A DNA stretch of 64,000 bases from Wenyingzhuangia gilva (GCF_030519655.1 NZ_JAUMIT010000003.1:62001-126000), one strand, 5' to 3'. Positions 1 through 9,269 are shown, counted from the first letter of the stretch. The notes: generated from the letters alone by a model not told the origin. Translations and numbers: made by a program.

Positions 1-296
1 GTTCCTTTTAATAAATCTTTCAAGAGGAATAGTTCATCATAGCTAAGTTTCATTCTAATTTCAGTGCAATCAGCTTGATACACTACCATTTTGTTTTTTA
101 GATCCTTAGAACAGTTACAGTTCTTGTAATGTGATATAATTTCTTCCATCGATTTAATAAAGTTTGATAATTCTTTATGATTAATCATAAAGCTTACACT
201 ACCAATTTCGAGGACTATTATTGATTTCTTCTCTTCATTAAGCAATTCAAAAGTAATGCCTATTATGTTTTCATAAATGGTTTTGATAGATCTCAT
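1..296 (-). CDS. Hypothetical protein, C-terminal part outside the window
   Basis: An uninterrupted reading frame of 98 codons starts with ATG at 296 and runs off the left edge, so the C terminus is missing. The visible protein begins MRSIKTIYEN and is a mixed, mostly soluble sequence with Cys-x-Cys (NCNCSK) near residue 64 and an ELxxFIxxM segment. No membrane segment or signal peptide is seen. A perfect TATATTTG promoter element lies 16 bases upstream of the start on the same strand, which supports it as a real gene with a very short leader. I do not recognise the family and assign no function. Confidence 0.6.
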   Translation of the reverse strand, partial: MRSIKTIYENIIGITFELLNEEKKSIIVLEIGSVSFMINHKELSNFIKSMEEIISHYKNCNCSKDLKNKMVVYQADCTEIRMKLSYDELFLLKDLLKG

Positions 297-311
297 TTTT
301 ATATTTTTGCT

Positions 312-319
312 CAAATATA
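312..319 (-). promoter_or_regulatory. Bacteroidota -7 promoter element (TATATTTG)
   Basis: Read on the minus strand, this is a perfect match to the TAnnTTTG element recognised by the Bacteroidota primary sigma factor. It sits 16 bases before the ATG of the truncated gene at 296. No clear -33 TTG was seen. Confidence 0.45.
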
Positions 320-389
320 ATATTTATTTAGAATTAATAAAAATAAATAATTAAGGCATTAAAAGAAAAAAGACTGGTAAAAAAACAAA

Positions 390-420
390 AGTGCTAGTTT
401 TAAAAATAAAAACTAACACT
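390..420. repeat. Imperfect inverted repeat (hairpin)
   Basis: The arms AGTGCTAGTTTT and AAAACTAACACT flank an AT loop. One position is mismatched on the plus strand but would be a G-U pair on the minus strand. It lies between divergent genes, so ending either neighbour is not an obvious job. It could belong to a leader or a small RNA. Confidence 0.4.
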
Positions 421-580
421 TTGTTTATGGATATCATTAAAATTCTTTTTCATAGCATTTTTAACATCCAATTCATAAAAAAAAGCTCAACCCATAGACT
501 ATAGCTATTTTTTATTTTAAAAAAATAAGATTTTATGTACCTTACGCAACGAAATTACGATTCATTTAAAGAATTGTCAA

Positions 581-602
581 CTGCGTTTTAACGCAGTTTT
601 TT
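581..602 (+). terminator. Terminator-like hairpin just upstream of the LuxR start
   Basis: The stem CTGCGT/ACGCAG with a TTTA loop is followed by six T residues, a textbook intrinsic terminator. It ends only 15 bases before the ATG at 618. No plus-strand gene ends just upstream within the window, so it may act as an attenuator in the LuxR leader rather than as the end of a transcript. Confidence 0.6.
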
Positions 603-617
603 GTTAAGTTAAAGAAA

Positions 618-1349
618 ATGAAAAATCAGAAGTTAGGAGAATATTCAAAAAGGTTGATTACAGACATCCCTTTAGATGACTCTCATAAGTCATATGAGTA
701 TTATAGAAATACATTACCCAATTTTAAAGATCAGGCAGTTTATGTTTATTCTTTTAAAGAAAATAGAATGGTTTATGCTGCTGGTTGGGAAGATGTTTTG
801 GGGTATAAGGATGATGAAATAACCATGATGACCATAGTAAGCATTACAACGCCTAAGTTTTTAAAATTTTCAAGCGAATTGAATGATAAAGCCATGATGT
901 TTCTGAATAAAATAGACAAAGATTTAGAAAAATATAGTTTTACTTTAGAACTTGAGAAGTTTCATAAAAAAGGTCATGTAGTGCCATTATTCTCTAGGGT
1001 TGCTGTTCACAAAGCATGTAATGGAAAAATAGAAGAAATTATTGGAATTTCTCATGTAATAAAAACCTTAAAGTTGGGCGATATTATGCAATATGCTGCT
1101 TATGGTCCTAAAGTAAAAGATTTTGAAGCTGCATTAAATAAAGAATTATTTCAGCACTATGCTATTTCTAGAAAAGAAAAAGAAGCATTGTATTTAGCAG
1201 CTAAAGGTTATGCTTTTAAAGAAATTGCTGATGAATTAAATGTCTCTCAATCTGCTATTGAAAAAAGAATTATTCCTATGTACAAAAGGTTTAATGTAAA
1301 AAGTTTACCTCATTTGGTTAGTTTTGCTTATGAAAATAACATTCTTTAA
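618..1349 (+). CDS. PAS-LuxR family transcriptional regulator
   Basis: This 243-residue protein has a PAS-like fold over roughly residues 35-150 and a LuxR-type helix-turn-helix over about residues 178-240 (SRKEKEALYLAAKGY, KEIADELNVS, SAIEKR). It lacks a signal peptide and membrane segments, so it should be a cytoplasmic DNA-binding protein whose PAS domain senses a ligand or partner. Many Flavobacteriia carry such orphan PAS-LuxR proteins, and the target genes are unknown. It converges with the AAA+ gene at 1351, leaving a one-base gap. A terminator-like hairpin directly before the start suggests regulated transcription of this gene. Confidence 0.8.
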   Translation: MKNQKLGEYSKRLITDIPLDDSHKSYEYYRNTLPNFKDQAVYVYSFKENRMVYAAGWEDVLGYKDDEITMMTIVSITTPKFLKFSSELNDKAMMFLNKIDKDLEKYSFTLELEKFHKKGHVVPLFSRVAVHKACNGKIEEIIGISHVIKTLKLGDIMQYAAYGPKVKDFEAALNKELFQHYAISRKEKEALYLAAKGYAFKEIADELNVSQSAIEKRIIPMYKRFNVKSLPHLVSFAYENNIL

Positions 1350-1350
1350 A

Positions 1351-2352
1351 CTAATCTGATAAATCTACACTGTAAATATCAGTTTTAGCAACACCAATAG
1401 TTTGTAATACCATTCGCCATTCCTCTCTTTGTTTGGTTTCATTGGTTCCCAAAATCCAAATAACATTTTTGTTTTTTAGAATATTTCTGTTATGCGTGTT
1501 TTTTGGAGTAAATCTATCTACATAGCTTAAAAATTCTTTTGGAGTAATTAATTTATTGTGTTTAAGATTGTCGGGGTTAATATCATCTATAATTAAATAA
1601 TCACAACTTTTCCAGTTCCATATTAAATCATTGTTTTCATGATTTTTATAAAACAAACTATATAATTTAGTAGCAGTTATATAAGTACAACTTTGTTTTT
1701 TAAGAGCCAATTCATTGGCAATGGCAACTCCTAAATTTGTTTTTCCCTCGTTCACATTCCCAAAAATAAGTAAATGGTTTCGCTGATTTTGAGGTTTCTT
1801 ATTTACAAAATTTAAAATGATATTTTTTTCTACATCATCTATAGCACCAATCCATTGAGACAATCTAAATTGAAAAGGAAAAAAAGCATATTGCTGATAA
1901 ATTCTAAGGGTATACCAATAAATAAAAGGATAAAATAACAAGAGTAATATTACTATGGTTATAATACCTATCATTTTATCTTCAGTCAATAAATAAGCAG
2001 CTCCTAAAGCCCCTAAGCTAAAATATAAAAGATCTGTAATGGTATCAAAAATTAAATGTTTCCAATCGGGTTTAAAATAACAGTACTTTTGTTTGATAAA
2101 TATGGGGATGGTAAGATTTAACGTTTCAAAGATTATCCAAAATATCATCACATAAATACTATAATATATAGGAGTCTCAAATTTTTTAAAAATAAGACTA
2201 AATACTATGGTAGGGAAAAAGCCTAAACTAAAATGACCAAGTTGATTGGCTAACCATGCATAAGTTAAACTAACACCTCTTTGCGAATCTTTTCCTAATA
2301 AATCAGCAAAGATCAATTGTTCCATAAAAATTTTAGCAGTAACACGTTTCAT
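1351..2352 (-). CDS. Membrane-anchored DnaC/IstB-like AAA+ ATPase
   Basis: The 333-residue protein has two parts. Residues about 40-148 hold four hydrophobic, presumably membrane-spanning segments. Residues about 175-333 form a P-loop ATPase with Walker A GNVNEGKT (198-205), Walker B YLIIDD (252-257) and a sensor-1-like stretch VIWILGTNE near 298-305, resembling the DnaA/DnaC/IstB branch of AAA+ proteins. Those relatives are normally soluble loaders or transposition helpers, and no transposase or replication gene lies nearby. A second possible start (MEQLIF) is at residue 10. The function is unknown. The gene is divergent from the flavodoxin gene and convergent with the LuxR gene. Confidence 0.7.
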   Translation of the reverse strand: MKRVTAKIFMEQLIFADLLGKDSQRGVSLTYAWLANQLGHFSLGFFPTIVFSLIFKKFETPIYYSIYVMIFWIIFETLNLTIPIFIKQKYCYFKPDWKHLIFDTITDLLYFSLGALGAAYLLTEDKMIGIITIVILLLLFYPFIYWYTLRIYQQYAFFPFQFRLSQWIGAIDDVEKNIILNFVNKKPQNQRNHLLIFGNVNEGKTNLGVAIANELALKKQSCTYITATKLYSLFYKNHENNDLIWNWKSCDYLIIDDINPDNLKHNKLITPKEFLSYVDRFTPKNTHNRNILKNKNVIWILGTNETKQREEWRMVLQTIGVAKTDIYSVDLSD

Positions 2353-2391
2353 TTATCTATTTATAAAAAATGATTGATGATCAATTGTTTG

Positions 2392-2399
2392 CAAAATTA
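2392..2399 (-). promoter_or_regulatory. Bacteroidota -7 promoter element (TAATTTTG) for the AAA+ gene
   Basis: The minus-strand sequence TAATTTTG matches TAnnTTTG exactly and lies about 40 bases upstream of the ATPase start. Between them, at 2374-2384, is the odd palindrome TTGATGATCAA, a possible operator. Confidence 0.4.
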
Positions 2400-2453
2400 A
2401 GCTTTGTTTTTAATATAAACTTATTTTTATTTAGAACTGATAAAAATAATTAT

Positions 2454-2461
2454 TACATTTG
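2454..2461 (+). promoter_or_regulatory. Bacteroidota -7 promoter element (TACATTTG) for fldA
   Basis: A perfect TAnnTTTG match sits 26 bases upstream of the flavodoxin ATG. It is back to back with the minus-strand element of the AAA+ gene, giving a compact divergent promoter pair. Confidence 0.5.
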
Positions 2462-2487
2462 AATAACAATTTTAAGAGTAATACATA

Positions 2488-2997
2488 ATGGAAAAGAAAA
2501 TAGGATTGTTTTTTGGATCAGATACAGGAATAACAGAGGAATTAACACATGATATTGTTGAGGCTTTTGACAATATAGTTGTCAAAGAGATTTCAGAAGC
2601 AACTGTAAGTGATTTTCAATTGTATGATACCATTATCCTTGGTTTGTCTACTTGGTATGATGGAGATTTACAAAGTGATTGGGAAGCTTTTTTTGAGGAG
2701 TTTAAAAACATTGATTTTACAGGGAAAAAAGTAGCAATATATGGTTTAGGAGATCAAATTGGATATGCAGAGTATTTTATTGATGGCGTTGGAATTTTGG
2801 CAGAAGTAATTTTACAAAATGGTGGAGAAGTCGTAGCCAAATGGCCTGTTGAGGGATATAGACATACAGAATCAAAAGCTATTATTCCTAATGATGAGGA
2901 ATATTTCTATGGATTGGCCTTGGATAATGATAACGAGTCAAATTTAAATGAAGAAAGAATAAATAGCTGGTTACAGTTGGTAAAAGACGCTATATAA
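2488..2997 (+). CDS. fldA: Flavodoxin, long-chain type
   Basis: This 169-residue protein is the usual length of a long-chain flavodoxin. The N terminus has the FMN phosphate-binding loop (GSDTGITEE, residues 10-18). The loop LSTWYDGDLQSDW near residues 53-65 supplies the aromatic residue that stacks on FMN, and YGLGDQIGY follows near 85-93. It is a soluble one-electron carrier that can replace ferredoxin, typically under iron limitation. It is a single-gene unit with its own TACATTTG promoter element and a strong terminator at 3057-3090. I saw no Fur-type palindrome in its short promoter region. Confidence 0.95.
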   Translation: MEKKIGLFFGSDTGITEELTHDIVEAFDNIVVKEISEATVSDFQLYDTIILGLSTWYDGDLQSDWEAFFEEFKNIDFTGKKVAIYGLGDQIGYAEYFIDGVGILAEVILQNGGEVVAKWPVEGYRHTESKAIIPNDEEYFYGLALDNDNESNLNEERINSWLQLVKDAI

Positions 2998-3056
2998 GAT
3001 AATTTGTTTATTTGTTAATACGTACTTGGTTTGGTCAATCAAGTATCATTTTTTGG

Positions 3057-3090
3057 AAAAACCTATCACTTTTTTAGTGATAGGTTTTTA
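3057..3090. terminator. Bidirectional intrinsic terminator
   Basis: The arms AACCTATCACT and AGTGATAGGTT flank a T-rich loop and are bordered by an A run on the left and a T run on the right. The structure can end both fldA from the left and the permease gene from the right. Confidence 0.85.
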
Positions 3091-3106
3091 TTTTGTGTGA
3101 TTTGAT

Positions 3107-4435
3107 CTATTTTTTTAGACCCAATTTATGTCCTGCCGTGGCATAATATAAAATAATGATATAACAAGGCAATAAAATCCAATATCCTTTTGTTGATGCT
3201 GTAGCTGTTGCCAAAGCATCATTCATTCCTTGTGCTAGATATACTACTTTGTTGCTGTCAACTAATTTTCCATAAAGAGGAGGAATGATAGCTCCACCCG
3301 AAATGGCCATAATTAATAGGGCAGAAGCTGTTTTGGTAAACTTACCTAATCCGTTTAAAGTTAGAGGCCAAACTGCAGGCCATACTAAAGCGTTAGCAAC
3401 TCCTAGAGCAGCAACGAATAAAACAGAAGTGATTCCTGAGGTAAAAACAATACAAAAAGAAAAGATAATTCCTAACAAGGCACTTAATTTTAAAGCGGTA
3501 GTTTGACTAATAATTTTAGGGATTAATATGACTCCTAAAGCGTAAGTAGCTACCATGGCCATTAAGGTAAATGTGGTAAAGAATTTTGCATCAGCAGTTG
3601 GAATTCCTAAAGAAATACCGTAAGCAATAATGGTGTCACCCGCAATAACTTCTACACCTACATACATAAACAAAGTCAACACTCCCAACCATAAATGAGG
3701 AAATTGAAAAATACTCGTTTTGTTAGTTGTTCCATCTTTAGATTCTTCTATAGGTTCCGCTTCTACATTCGGTAAAGGGGCTTTTCTAATTAAAACTCCA
3801 AGAACAAATAATACAATAGCCATCACAATATATGGAGTGACTACACTATCTGCCATGGTATTCAATAATTCTGTTTTTTCAGCAGAAGTAACAGTTGTTA
3901 ATTTTTCCTGTATTTCATCAATTCCAGATAATAATAAAGCTCCAAAAATAATAGATCCCAATGCTCCAGCTACTTTATTGGCAATTCCCATAATAGCAAT
4001 ACGCTTTGCAGCACTATCAATAGGTCCTAAAATAGTAATATATGGGTTTGAGGCTGTTTGAAGCAAAGTCATTCCAGCTCCTTGAATAAAAATTCCAGTT
4101 AAAAACATCCAATAAGTTCTTGCCTCTGCAGCAGGAATAAAAACCAAGGCTCCAATTCCCATCACAAACAAACCCAAAGACATTCCTTTTTTATAACCTA
4201 TTTTATTTAAAATGTAAGAAGCAGGAATAGCCATCACTACAAAAGAAATATAAGAAGCAGAAGCTACCAAAAGTGATTGAGCTGATGTTAGTTCATTAAT
4301 GGCTTTCATAAAAGGGATTAAAGCTCCGTTAATCCAGGTTACAAATCCAAAGATAAAAAATAGTCCTGCTATAATTAAAATAGGAACTAGCGTACTGTTT
4401 TTCTCTTGAACCGTTGAAGCGTTTGTATTAGACAT
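3107..4435 (-). CDS. Sugar permease, FucP/GluP-type major facilitator
   Basis: This 442-residue polytopic membrane protein has about 12 hydrophobic segments and belongs to the fucose-galactose-glucose-N-acetylglucosamine group of the major facilitator superfamily. The family signatures are FGFVTWINGALIPF at the N terminus and TASNPYITILG near residue 127. It probably imports a monosaccharide (GlcNAc, mannose or galactose) freed by the neighbouring glycosidases, using a proton or sodium gradient. It lies downstream of susD on the same strand, separated by a terminator at 4482-4521, so it may be transcribed partly by read-through. The other permease of this window (37804) resembles FucP more closely, which suggests different substrates. 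Confidence 0.85.
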   Translation of the reverse strand: MSNTNASTVQEKNSTLVPILIIAGLFFIFGFVTWINGALIPFMKAINELTSAQSLLVASASYISFVVMAIPASYILNKIGYKKGMSLGLFVMGIGALVFIPAAEARTYWMFLTGIFIQGAGMTLLQTASNPYITILGPIDSAAKRIAIMGIANKVAGALGSIIFGALLLSGIDEIQEKLTTVTSAEKTELLNTMADSVVTPYIVMAIVLFVLGVLIRKAPLPNVEAEPIEESKDGTTNKTSIFQFPHLWLGVLTLFMYVGVEVIAGDTIIAYGISLGIPTADAKFFTTFTLMAMVATYALGVILIPKIISQTTALKLSALLGIIFSFCIVFTSGITSVLFVAALGVANALVWPAVWPLTLNGLGKFTKTASALLIMAISGGAIIPPLYGKLVDSNKVVYLAQGMNDALATATASTKGYWILLPCYIIILYYATAGHKLGLKK

Positions 4436-4481
4436 GTCTATAAAATTTATGAGGTTTTGGATTTTACTTGAAATATAAATA

Positions 4482-4521
4482 AAAGAGGAGAGACTTATTT
4501 AAAAATCTCTCCTCTTTTTTT
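4482..4521 (-). terminator. Intrinsic terminator after susD
   Basis: The arms AGAGGAGAGA (4484-4493) and TCTCTCCTCT (4506-4515) form a hairpin. On the minus strand it is followed by TTTTATTT. It should end the susC-susD transcript and limit read-through into the permease gene. Confidence 0.75.
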
Positions 4522-4560
4522 ATTGAAGTATTGTATAACTTATTAATTAAATTGATGCGA

Positions 4561-6147
4561 TTAATTTTTATCCCACCAAAGTTTAGTTGCACCAGTGTTA
4601 GGACCACCTAATTTATCAATAGCATCATCAACAGCCTCACCATTTGTAGAAATTTCATTGGTAACAAAAAGCACTCTTTTCATCAATCCTTTTCCTACTT
4701 CAAAGTTTTCTGAATTTAATAATGGATAAATAATCTGTTCATCTGTTCTACGTAAATCAGCCCAAGTCTCCCATGATTCTGGGAACAATGCTAAGTATTT
4801 TTGAACAGCAATTTGTGTACGTTGTTCAGATTCTGTGTTAGCCCAAGCTACAGGAACACTAACAGGAGGAGTCTCTAAACCTATGTTAGCATAATCAGGG
4901 TTGTTTGTAATGTCTGGAGCCACAGGAGTAGAAGTTTCTGCAATATAATTAGATATTTTAGAAGCATCGTTAACTCCCCATTGAGATAGAGATAATCTGA
5001 TACCTTCTTCATATAGAGATTGAGCTGTTCCGTTCATATTCCATCCATTTAAAGCAGCTTCAGCTCTATTTAAATAACACTCTGAAGCCATTAAGATTTC
5101 AATAGGTTTTTCTTCACTAAAGTCATTTCCTAATACATCATCGTTAAATTTTGAGAATTGAATTGTACCAAATTGATCTTGTAATCCTCCAGCTGGCATT
5201 CCACGATAAGCTCTTTCAGTTTCGTCTTCTTCTTCTGTTTCAGAGAACCAAATTTCTAATCTAGGATCGTTATATCCTTTTAAAATACTTTCCATTCCAG
5301 CAGTCATCACATATCCCCAACTATTTACAATCATGTTTAAGTTGTTAGGAGTAATATTACTAGTTTTAAATGTAGCACTATAGTCATTACTTTCCATAAC
5401 TCCATTAGCAACTGCTAATTCTGCTTGTGTTTTTGCTTTTGCAGGTTGAACATCAGAAATTCTTAATGCTAATCTAAGTCTTAAGCTATTTCCAAAAGTT
5501 TTCCATTTTTCAACATCTCCATTATAAACTCTGTCAGAAATTGAAAATAACCCAACTGTAGATTCAGATGTATTGCTTAGTACACTATCAGCTTCATCTA
5601 ACAATTTGAAAAAGTCTTCATAAATAGCTTCTTGACTATCATATGCTACTTTTTCTGAATTATTTCCAGCTTCTGTATAAGGAATAGGTCCGTAATGATC
5701 GGTCATTTGATTGTACATAAATACTTTCCATAATTTTAGAACAGCAAGTGCTTCTGCGTTACCTTCACTAGCTTTAAAAGCATTGTTTAAAGCAGGAACG
5801 GCTACCGTATAAAATCTTAACCATCCACGATCAGACCAGCCGCTTAATTCATTTCTATCAGTACTATATCCTGTGTTTAGGTATTGTACAAATTGTGAAG
5901 AAAGAATCCCTGTAGCAATTCCCCAAGTTCCTTGATCATCAACCCCTGGAGAAGAATAAGAACCGTTATGGATACCTGCATATAAGGCTGATGCAAAAGA
6001 AGGCCCAGCTAAAGAAGCATCAAGTTGATCTTCGGTAATAGCGTTTTTGTTCGTATTTAATTCATCAAAATTATCTGTACAACTTGTTGTGTACGCACAG
6101 ACCATTAGTATGGCTGCGATTGATTTTATTTTATTATATTTTTTCAT
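4561..6147 (-). CDS. SusD/RagB-like outer-membrane glycan-binding lipoprotein
   Basis: This 528-residue protein has a lipoprotein signal whose cysteine lies in TTSC near residue 23, followed by the typical SusD opening DNFDELNTN. The body is the helical SusD/RagB fold, with the conserved segment SECYLNRAEAAL near residues 354-365. It should sit on the outer face of the outer membrane as the lid of the SusC channel and bind the target glycan. It follows susC by 17 bases and shares its transcript. In this locus the ligand is inferred to be an N-glycan or glycopeptide, which the sequence alone cannot prove. Confidence 0.93.
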   Translation of the reverse strand: MKKYNKIKSIAAILMVCAYTTSCTDNFDELNTNKNAITEDQLDASLAGPSFASALYAGIHNGSYSSPGVDDQGTWGIATGILSSQFVQYLNTGYSTDRNELSGWSDRGWLRFYTVAVPALNNAFKASEGNAEALAVLKLWKVFMYNQMTDHYGPIPYTEAGNNSEKVAYDSQEAIYEDFFKLLDEADSVLSNTSESTVGLFSISDRVYNGDVEKWKTFGNSLRLRLALRISDVQPAKAKTQAELAVANGVMESNDYSATFKTSNITPNNLNMIVNSWGYVMTAGMESILKGYNDPRLEIWFSETEEEDETERAYRGMPAGGLQDQFGTIQFSKFNDDVLGNDFSEEKPIEILMASECYLNRAEAALNGWNMNGTAQSLYEEGIRLSLSQWGVNDASKISNYIAETSTPVAPDITNNPDYANIGLETPPVSVPVAWANTESEQRTQIAVQKYLALFPESWETWADLRRTDEQIIYPLLNSENFEVGKGLMKRVLFVTNEISTNGEAVDDAIDKLGGPNTGATKLWWDKN

Positions 6148-6164
6148 GATAAGTCCTTTTTTTA

Positions 6165-9100
6165 TTAAAATCCAAATTTTAAGCTAACTCCATAATCTCT
6201 AGTTGAAGGTAAGTTAAATGATTCAACACCTTGTAAGTTACCAGTACCAGCTCCTTGTTCAGGATCAAAGTATTTTGCTTTGTTTAGTATAAAGAATAAG
6301 TTACGTGCTACAAAAGAGATATTTACACTTGAAAATGGAGATTTTTTTAAAACGTTTTTAGGCATTGAGTAACCTAAAATAACTTCTCTTAATCTTATGT
6401 TAGTAGCATCATAAATAAATTGCTCAGCAACTGGAGTTCTTTGTCCGATAGCAGTCCAATATTGTTCTGCTGTTACAGTTTTAGTATTTGCTGTATAGTT
6501 ACCATTACCATTGTCAACAACTCCATCTACTACAAATCCATTTTCTCTTCCTGCTAAAGTGATATCATTAACACCTAAACCTGCTTGTCTAGCTTGTGTG
6601 TAAGAAATAACTTCACCACCAATTCTCATATCTATCAAGAAGCTGAAGTTGAAGTTTTTATAACTAAAGTTATTTTTTAAACCACCTGTCCAGTCTGGGT
6701 TAAAGTTTCCAGCAAGTGTTTCAAAATCACCTTGAGCGATAGGTAAACCAGTGTTTTCGTCTATTAAAACATCTCCATTTTCATTTCTTTCGAATCCTTT
6801 GATGTATAAATCTCCGTATTCACCTCCTTTAACAATTTTACTTCTTAATAATCTTCCAGATCCAAGAACCAATTCATCTCTATTTTCAAAAATTGATTTA
6901 ATTTCTGATTGGTATGAAGCATAGTTAGCAGTAATATCCCAAGCAAAATCTTTTGTTTCAATCGGTGTTGCTGTAAGCACCACTTCTAAACCTTTATTTT
7001 GAATATTCCCTCCGTTCACTACAGCCCTACTTTTTGATGAAGATTGAGGAGTGTTGATGTAGAAAATTTGATTTTTTGTTTGAGAATCAAAATAAGTAAT
7101 ATCTAATCCTAAGCGATTGTGAAAGAACCTAAAATCAGCACCAAATTCTGAAGAACTAGAAATTTCAGGTTTTAAATCAGGATTTGCAGCAGTAGATTGC
7201 CCATAAAGCATACCACCATTTCCTCCTATGTATGATAGCTGAGGACTTGTTTGATATGGGTTTGTATCATTACCAACTTGTGCATAAGAAGCTCTTAGCT
7301 TAACATAGGTAATAGGCTCAGGCATTTCAATCATATCAGATATTACACCAGATAAACCAATAGAAGGGTAAAAGAAAGATCTGTTTTCAGCAGGTAAAGC
7401 AGATGACCAATCATTTCTAGCAGTAGCATCTAAGAATAAGTAATTTTTATATCCAATTTGTGTAAACCCGTAAATAGAATTTACTTGTTTTTCTGACAAT
7501 GAAGAAATAGGTGTTTGGTTTTGAATATTTGATAAAAAGAAACCATTTCTGTTCCCTAAAACTCCTCCAGATGTTAGTGAAGAGCTTTTTTGTTTTAAAA
7601 TATTAGCACCTGCATTTACGTTTACAGAAAAGTCTCCAAATTTTTTATCGTAAGTAGCTAAAACATCTGTATTTAATTCACTAACTGTTTCGTAGAATTC
7701 GCTATATGAACCTTGGTCATTATTAAAACGATTTGTAGCGTACCTATTTCTAAATGTAGTGTTAGTCATTTGGTCTAAACCAGTTCTAAAGTGAAAACTT
7801 AAATCATCGTTTAGCTGATATTTTAAAGAAGCAAATCCGATAAATCTAGTTCTATCATCATCACGATCATCATCACGTAACGCAGACCAATATGGGTTAC
7901 CACCCGCTTGACCAACTTCATCTCTGTAATAATTTACTCTTCTTTGACCTTGCTCATCAAAATATTCATAATCACTATAAGAATCATGAGAAATACTTCT
8001 AGGTAATAAGTATAATGAAGTACCTATAGACTCTTCACCAGTTCTCATTAAATTATCAATGTTTTGTGTAATGTAATTAGCCTTAGTATCTAAAGTAAAT
8101 TTTTCATTAAATTTACTTGTAATTCTCAAGTTAACATTGTTTCTATTCATTTTATTTCCTCCTACAATCCCCTCTGCAAGTGTATTGGTATAAGAAAAAT
8201 AAGCTTGTGTTTTATCAGATCCACTAGTCACAGATACTGTGTTTGCTAAGTTGTATCCTGTTTGGTAAAAATCAGTAATGTTATTTGGTTGTGCAGAATA
8301 ACTAGTCGTAGCAGGTCCTTGATAATTTGGATTGTTAACCAATTGCCATGCTGAAACTTGACTACCATCTAGTTTACCACCCCAGCTACTTTGAGAAGTA
8401 GGATTGTAAACTCCTTGAGCACCTTGTCCATACTCGTTTTGTAAATTTGATAAATCAATTGCAGAAGAAGCCATAAAGTTAGATGAAATAGAAACTTTAG
8501 TCCCTTGAGCTCCAGCACCAGATTTAGTAGTAATAACAATTACACCATTACTTGCTCTTGTACCGTATAAAGCGGCAGCAGAAGGCCCTTTCAAAACTGT
8601 CATAGAGGCAATGTCTTCAGGATTTAAGTTAGAAATACCATCTGGTTGAGAAGTACCTCCTGTATCAATATCTGAGTTTCTGTCTGTGGTACCGTTACTA
8701 ATTGGTACCCCATCTACCACATATAAAGGTTGGTTGTTTCCGTTAAGAGATCTGTTCCCTCTTAAAGTAATTCTAGATGAACTACCAACTCCATTTGATG
8801 TTGTAGAAAAGTTTAAACCAGCTACTTTACCAGATAAAGAGTTGGCAACGTTTAGAGATCTTGCTTCCGACAACTCATCTACACTAACATTTTGAGCAGA
8901 ATAGGTAATCGCTTTTTTCTCTCTTTTAATACCTAAGGCAGTTACAACGACTTCATCTAATTGCTCTGTACTTGGTTTTAAATTAACATTAATAATGTTA
9001 GATCCTGTATAAGGGATTTCTTGAGAGGTATATCCAATATACTTAAATACTAAAACAGCCGATTCATTAGGGATGGTAATACTATAGTTACCATCGAAAT

Positions 9101-9269
9101 CTGAAGCTGTTCCATTTGATGTCCCTTTAACGACGATACTTACGGCTGGAAGGGGCATGTCTAGGTCGCCATCCGTAATTGTTCCTGTTACTGTAGTTTG
9201 TGCACTAGCATTTTGAAAGCTAGTTACGCAAAAAACAAGTAGCACTAATCTAAGTACTTTCTGAATCAT
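6165..9269 (-). CDS. SusC-like TonB-dependent outer-membrane transporter
   Basis: The 1034-residue protein starts with a signal peptide (to about residue 23), then a carboxypeptidase-D regulatory-like domain (TVTGTITDGDLDMPLPAVSI to about residue 95), the plug domain (about 115-250, with NVANSLSGKVAG and ALYGTRASNGVIVITTKSG) and a beta-barrel ending in an aromatic residue (LKFGF). No N-terminal extension for anti-sigma signalling is present. It imports oligosaccharides across the outer membrane with TonB energy and forms a complex with the SusD-like protein encoded just downstream. A copy of the shared PUL element lies at 9352-9379, about 85 bases upstream. Confidence 0.95.
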   Translation of the reverse strand: MIQKVLRLVLLVFCVTSFQNASAQTTVTGTITDGDLDMPLPAVSIVVKGTSNGTASDFDGNYSITIPNESAVLVFKYIGYTSQEIPYTGSNIINVNLKPSTEQLDEVVVTALGIKREKKAITYSAQNVSVDELSEARSLNVANSLSGKVAGLNFSTTSNGVGSSSRITLRGNRSLNGNNQPLYVVDGVPISNGTTDRNSDIDTGGTSQPDGISNLNPEDIASMTVLKGPSAAALYGTRASNGVIVITTKSGAGAQGTKVSISSNFMASSAIDLSNLQNEYGQGAQGVYNPTSQSSWGGKLDGSQVSAWQLVNNPNYQGPATTSYSAQPNNITDFYQTGYNLANTVSVTSGSDKTQAYFSYTNTLAEGIVGGNKMNRNNVNLRITSKFNEKFTLDTKANYITQNIDNLMRTGEESIGTSLYLLPRSISHDSYSDYEYFDEQGQRRVNYYRDEVGQAGGNPYWSALRDDDRDDDRTRFIGFASLKYQLNDDLSFHFRTGLDQMTNTTFRNRYATNRFNNDQGSYSEFYETVSELNTDVLATYDKKFGDFSVNVNAGANILKQKSSSLTSGGVLGNRNGFFLSNIQNQTPISSLSEKQVNSIYGFTQIGYKNYLFLDATARNDWSSALPAENRSFFYPSIGLSGVISDMIEMPEPITYVKLRASYAQVGNDTNPYQTSPQLSYIGGNGGMLYGQSTAANPDLKPEISSSSEFGADFRFFHNRLGLDITYFDSQTKNQIFYINTPQSSSKSRAVVNGGNIQNKGLEVVLTATPIETKDFAWDITANYASYQSEIKSIFENRDELVLGSGRLLRSKIVKGGEYGDLYIKGFERNENGDVLIDENTGLPIAQGDFETLAGNFNPDWTGGLKNNFSYKNFNFSFLIDMRIGGEVISYTQARQAGLGVNDITLAGRENGFVVDGVVDNGNGNYTANTKTVTAEQYWTAIGQRTPVAEQFIYDATNIRLREVILGYSMPKNVLKKSPFSSVNISFVARNLFFILNKAKYFDPEQGAGTGNLQGVESFNLPSTRDYGVSLKFGF

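Larger units (their letters stand above)
297..617. other. Divergent intergenic region with two hairpins
   Basis: This 321-base, very AT-rich gap separates the leftward truncated gene from the rightward LuxR gene. It holds the TATATTTG element at 312-319, an imperfect hairpin at about 390-420 and a terminator-like hairpin at 581-602. I see no protein-coding frame of note in it. Confidence 0.5.

Noticed and set aside
1351-2352. IstB-type transposition protein marking an insertion sequence
   Set aside because: There is no transposase partner or terminal inverted repeat, and the four membrane segments do not fit IstB.
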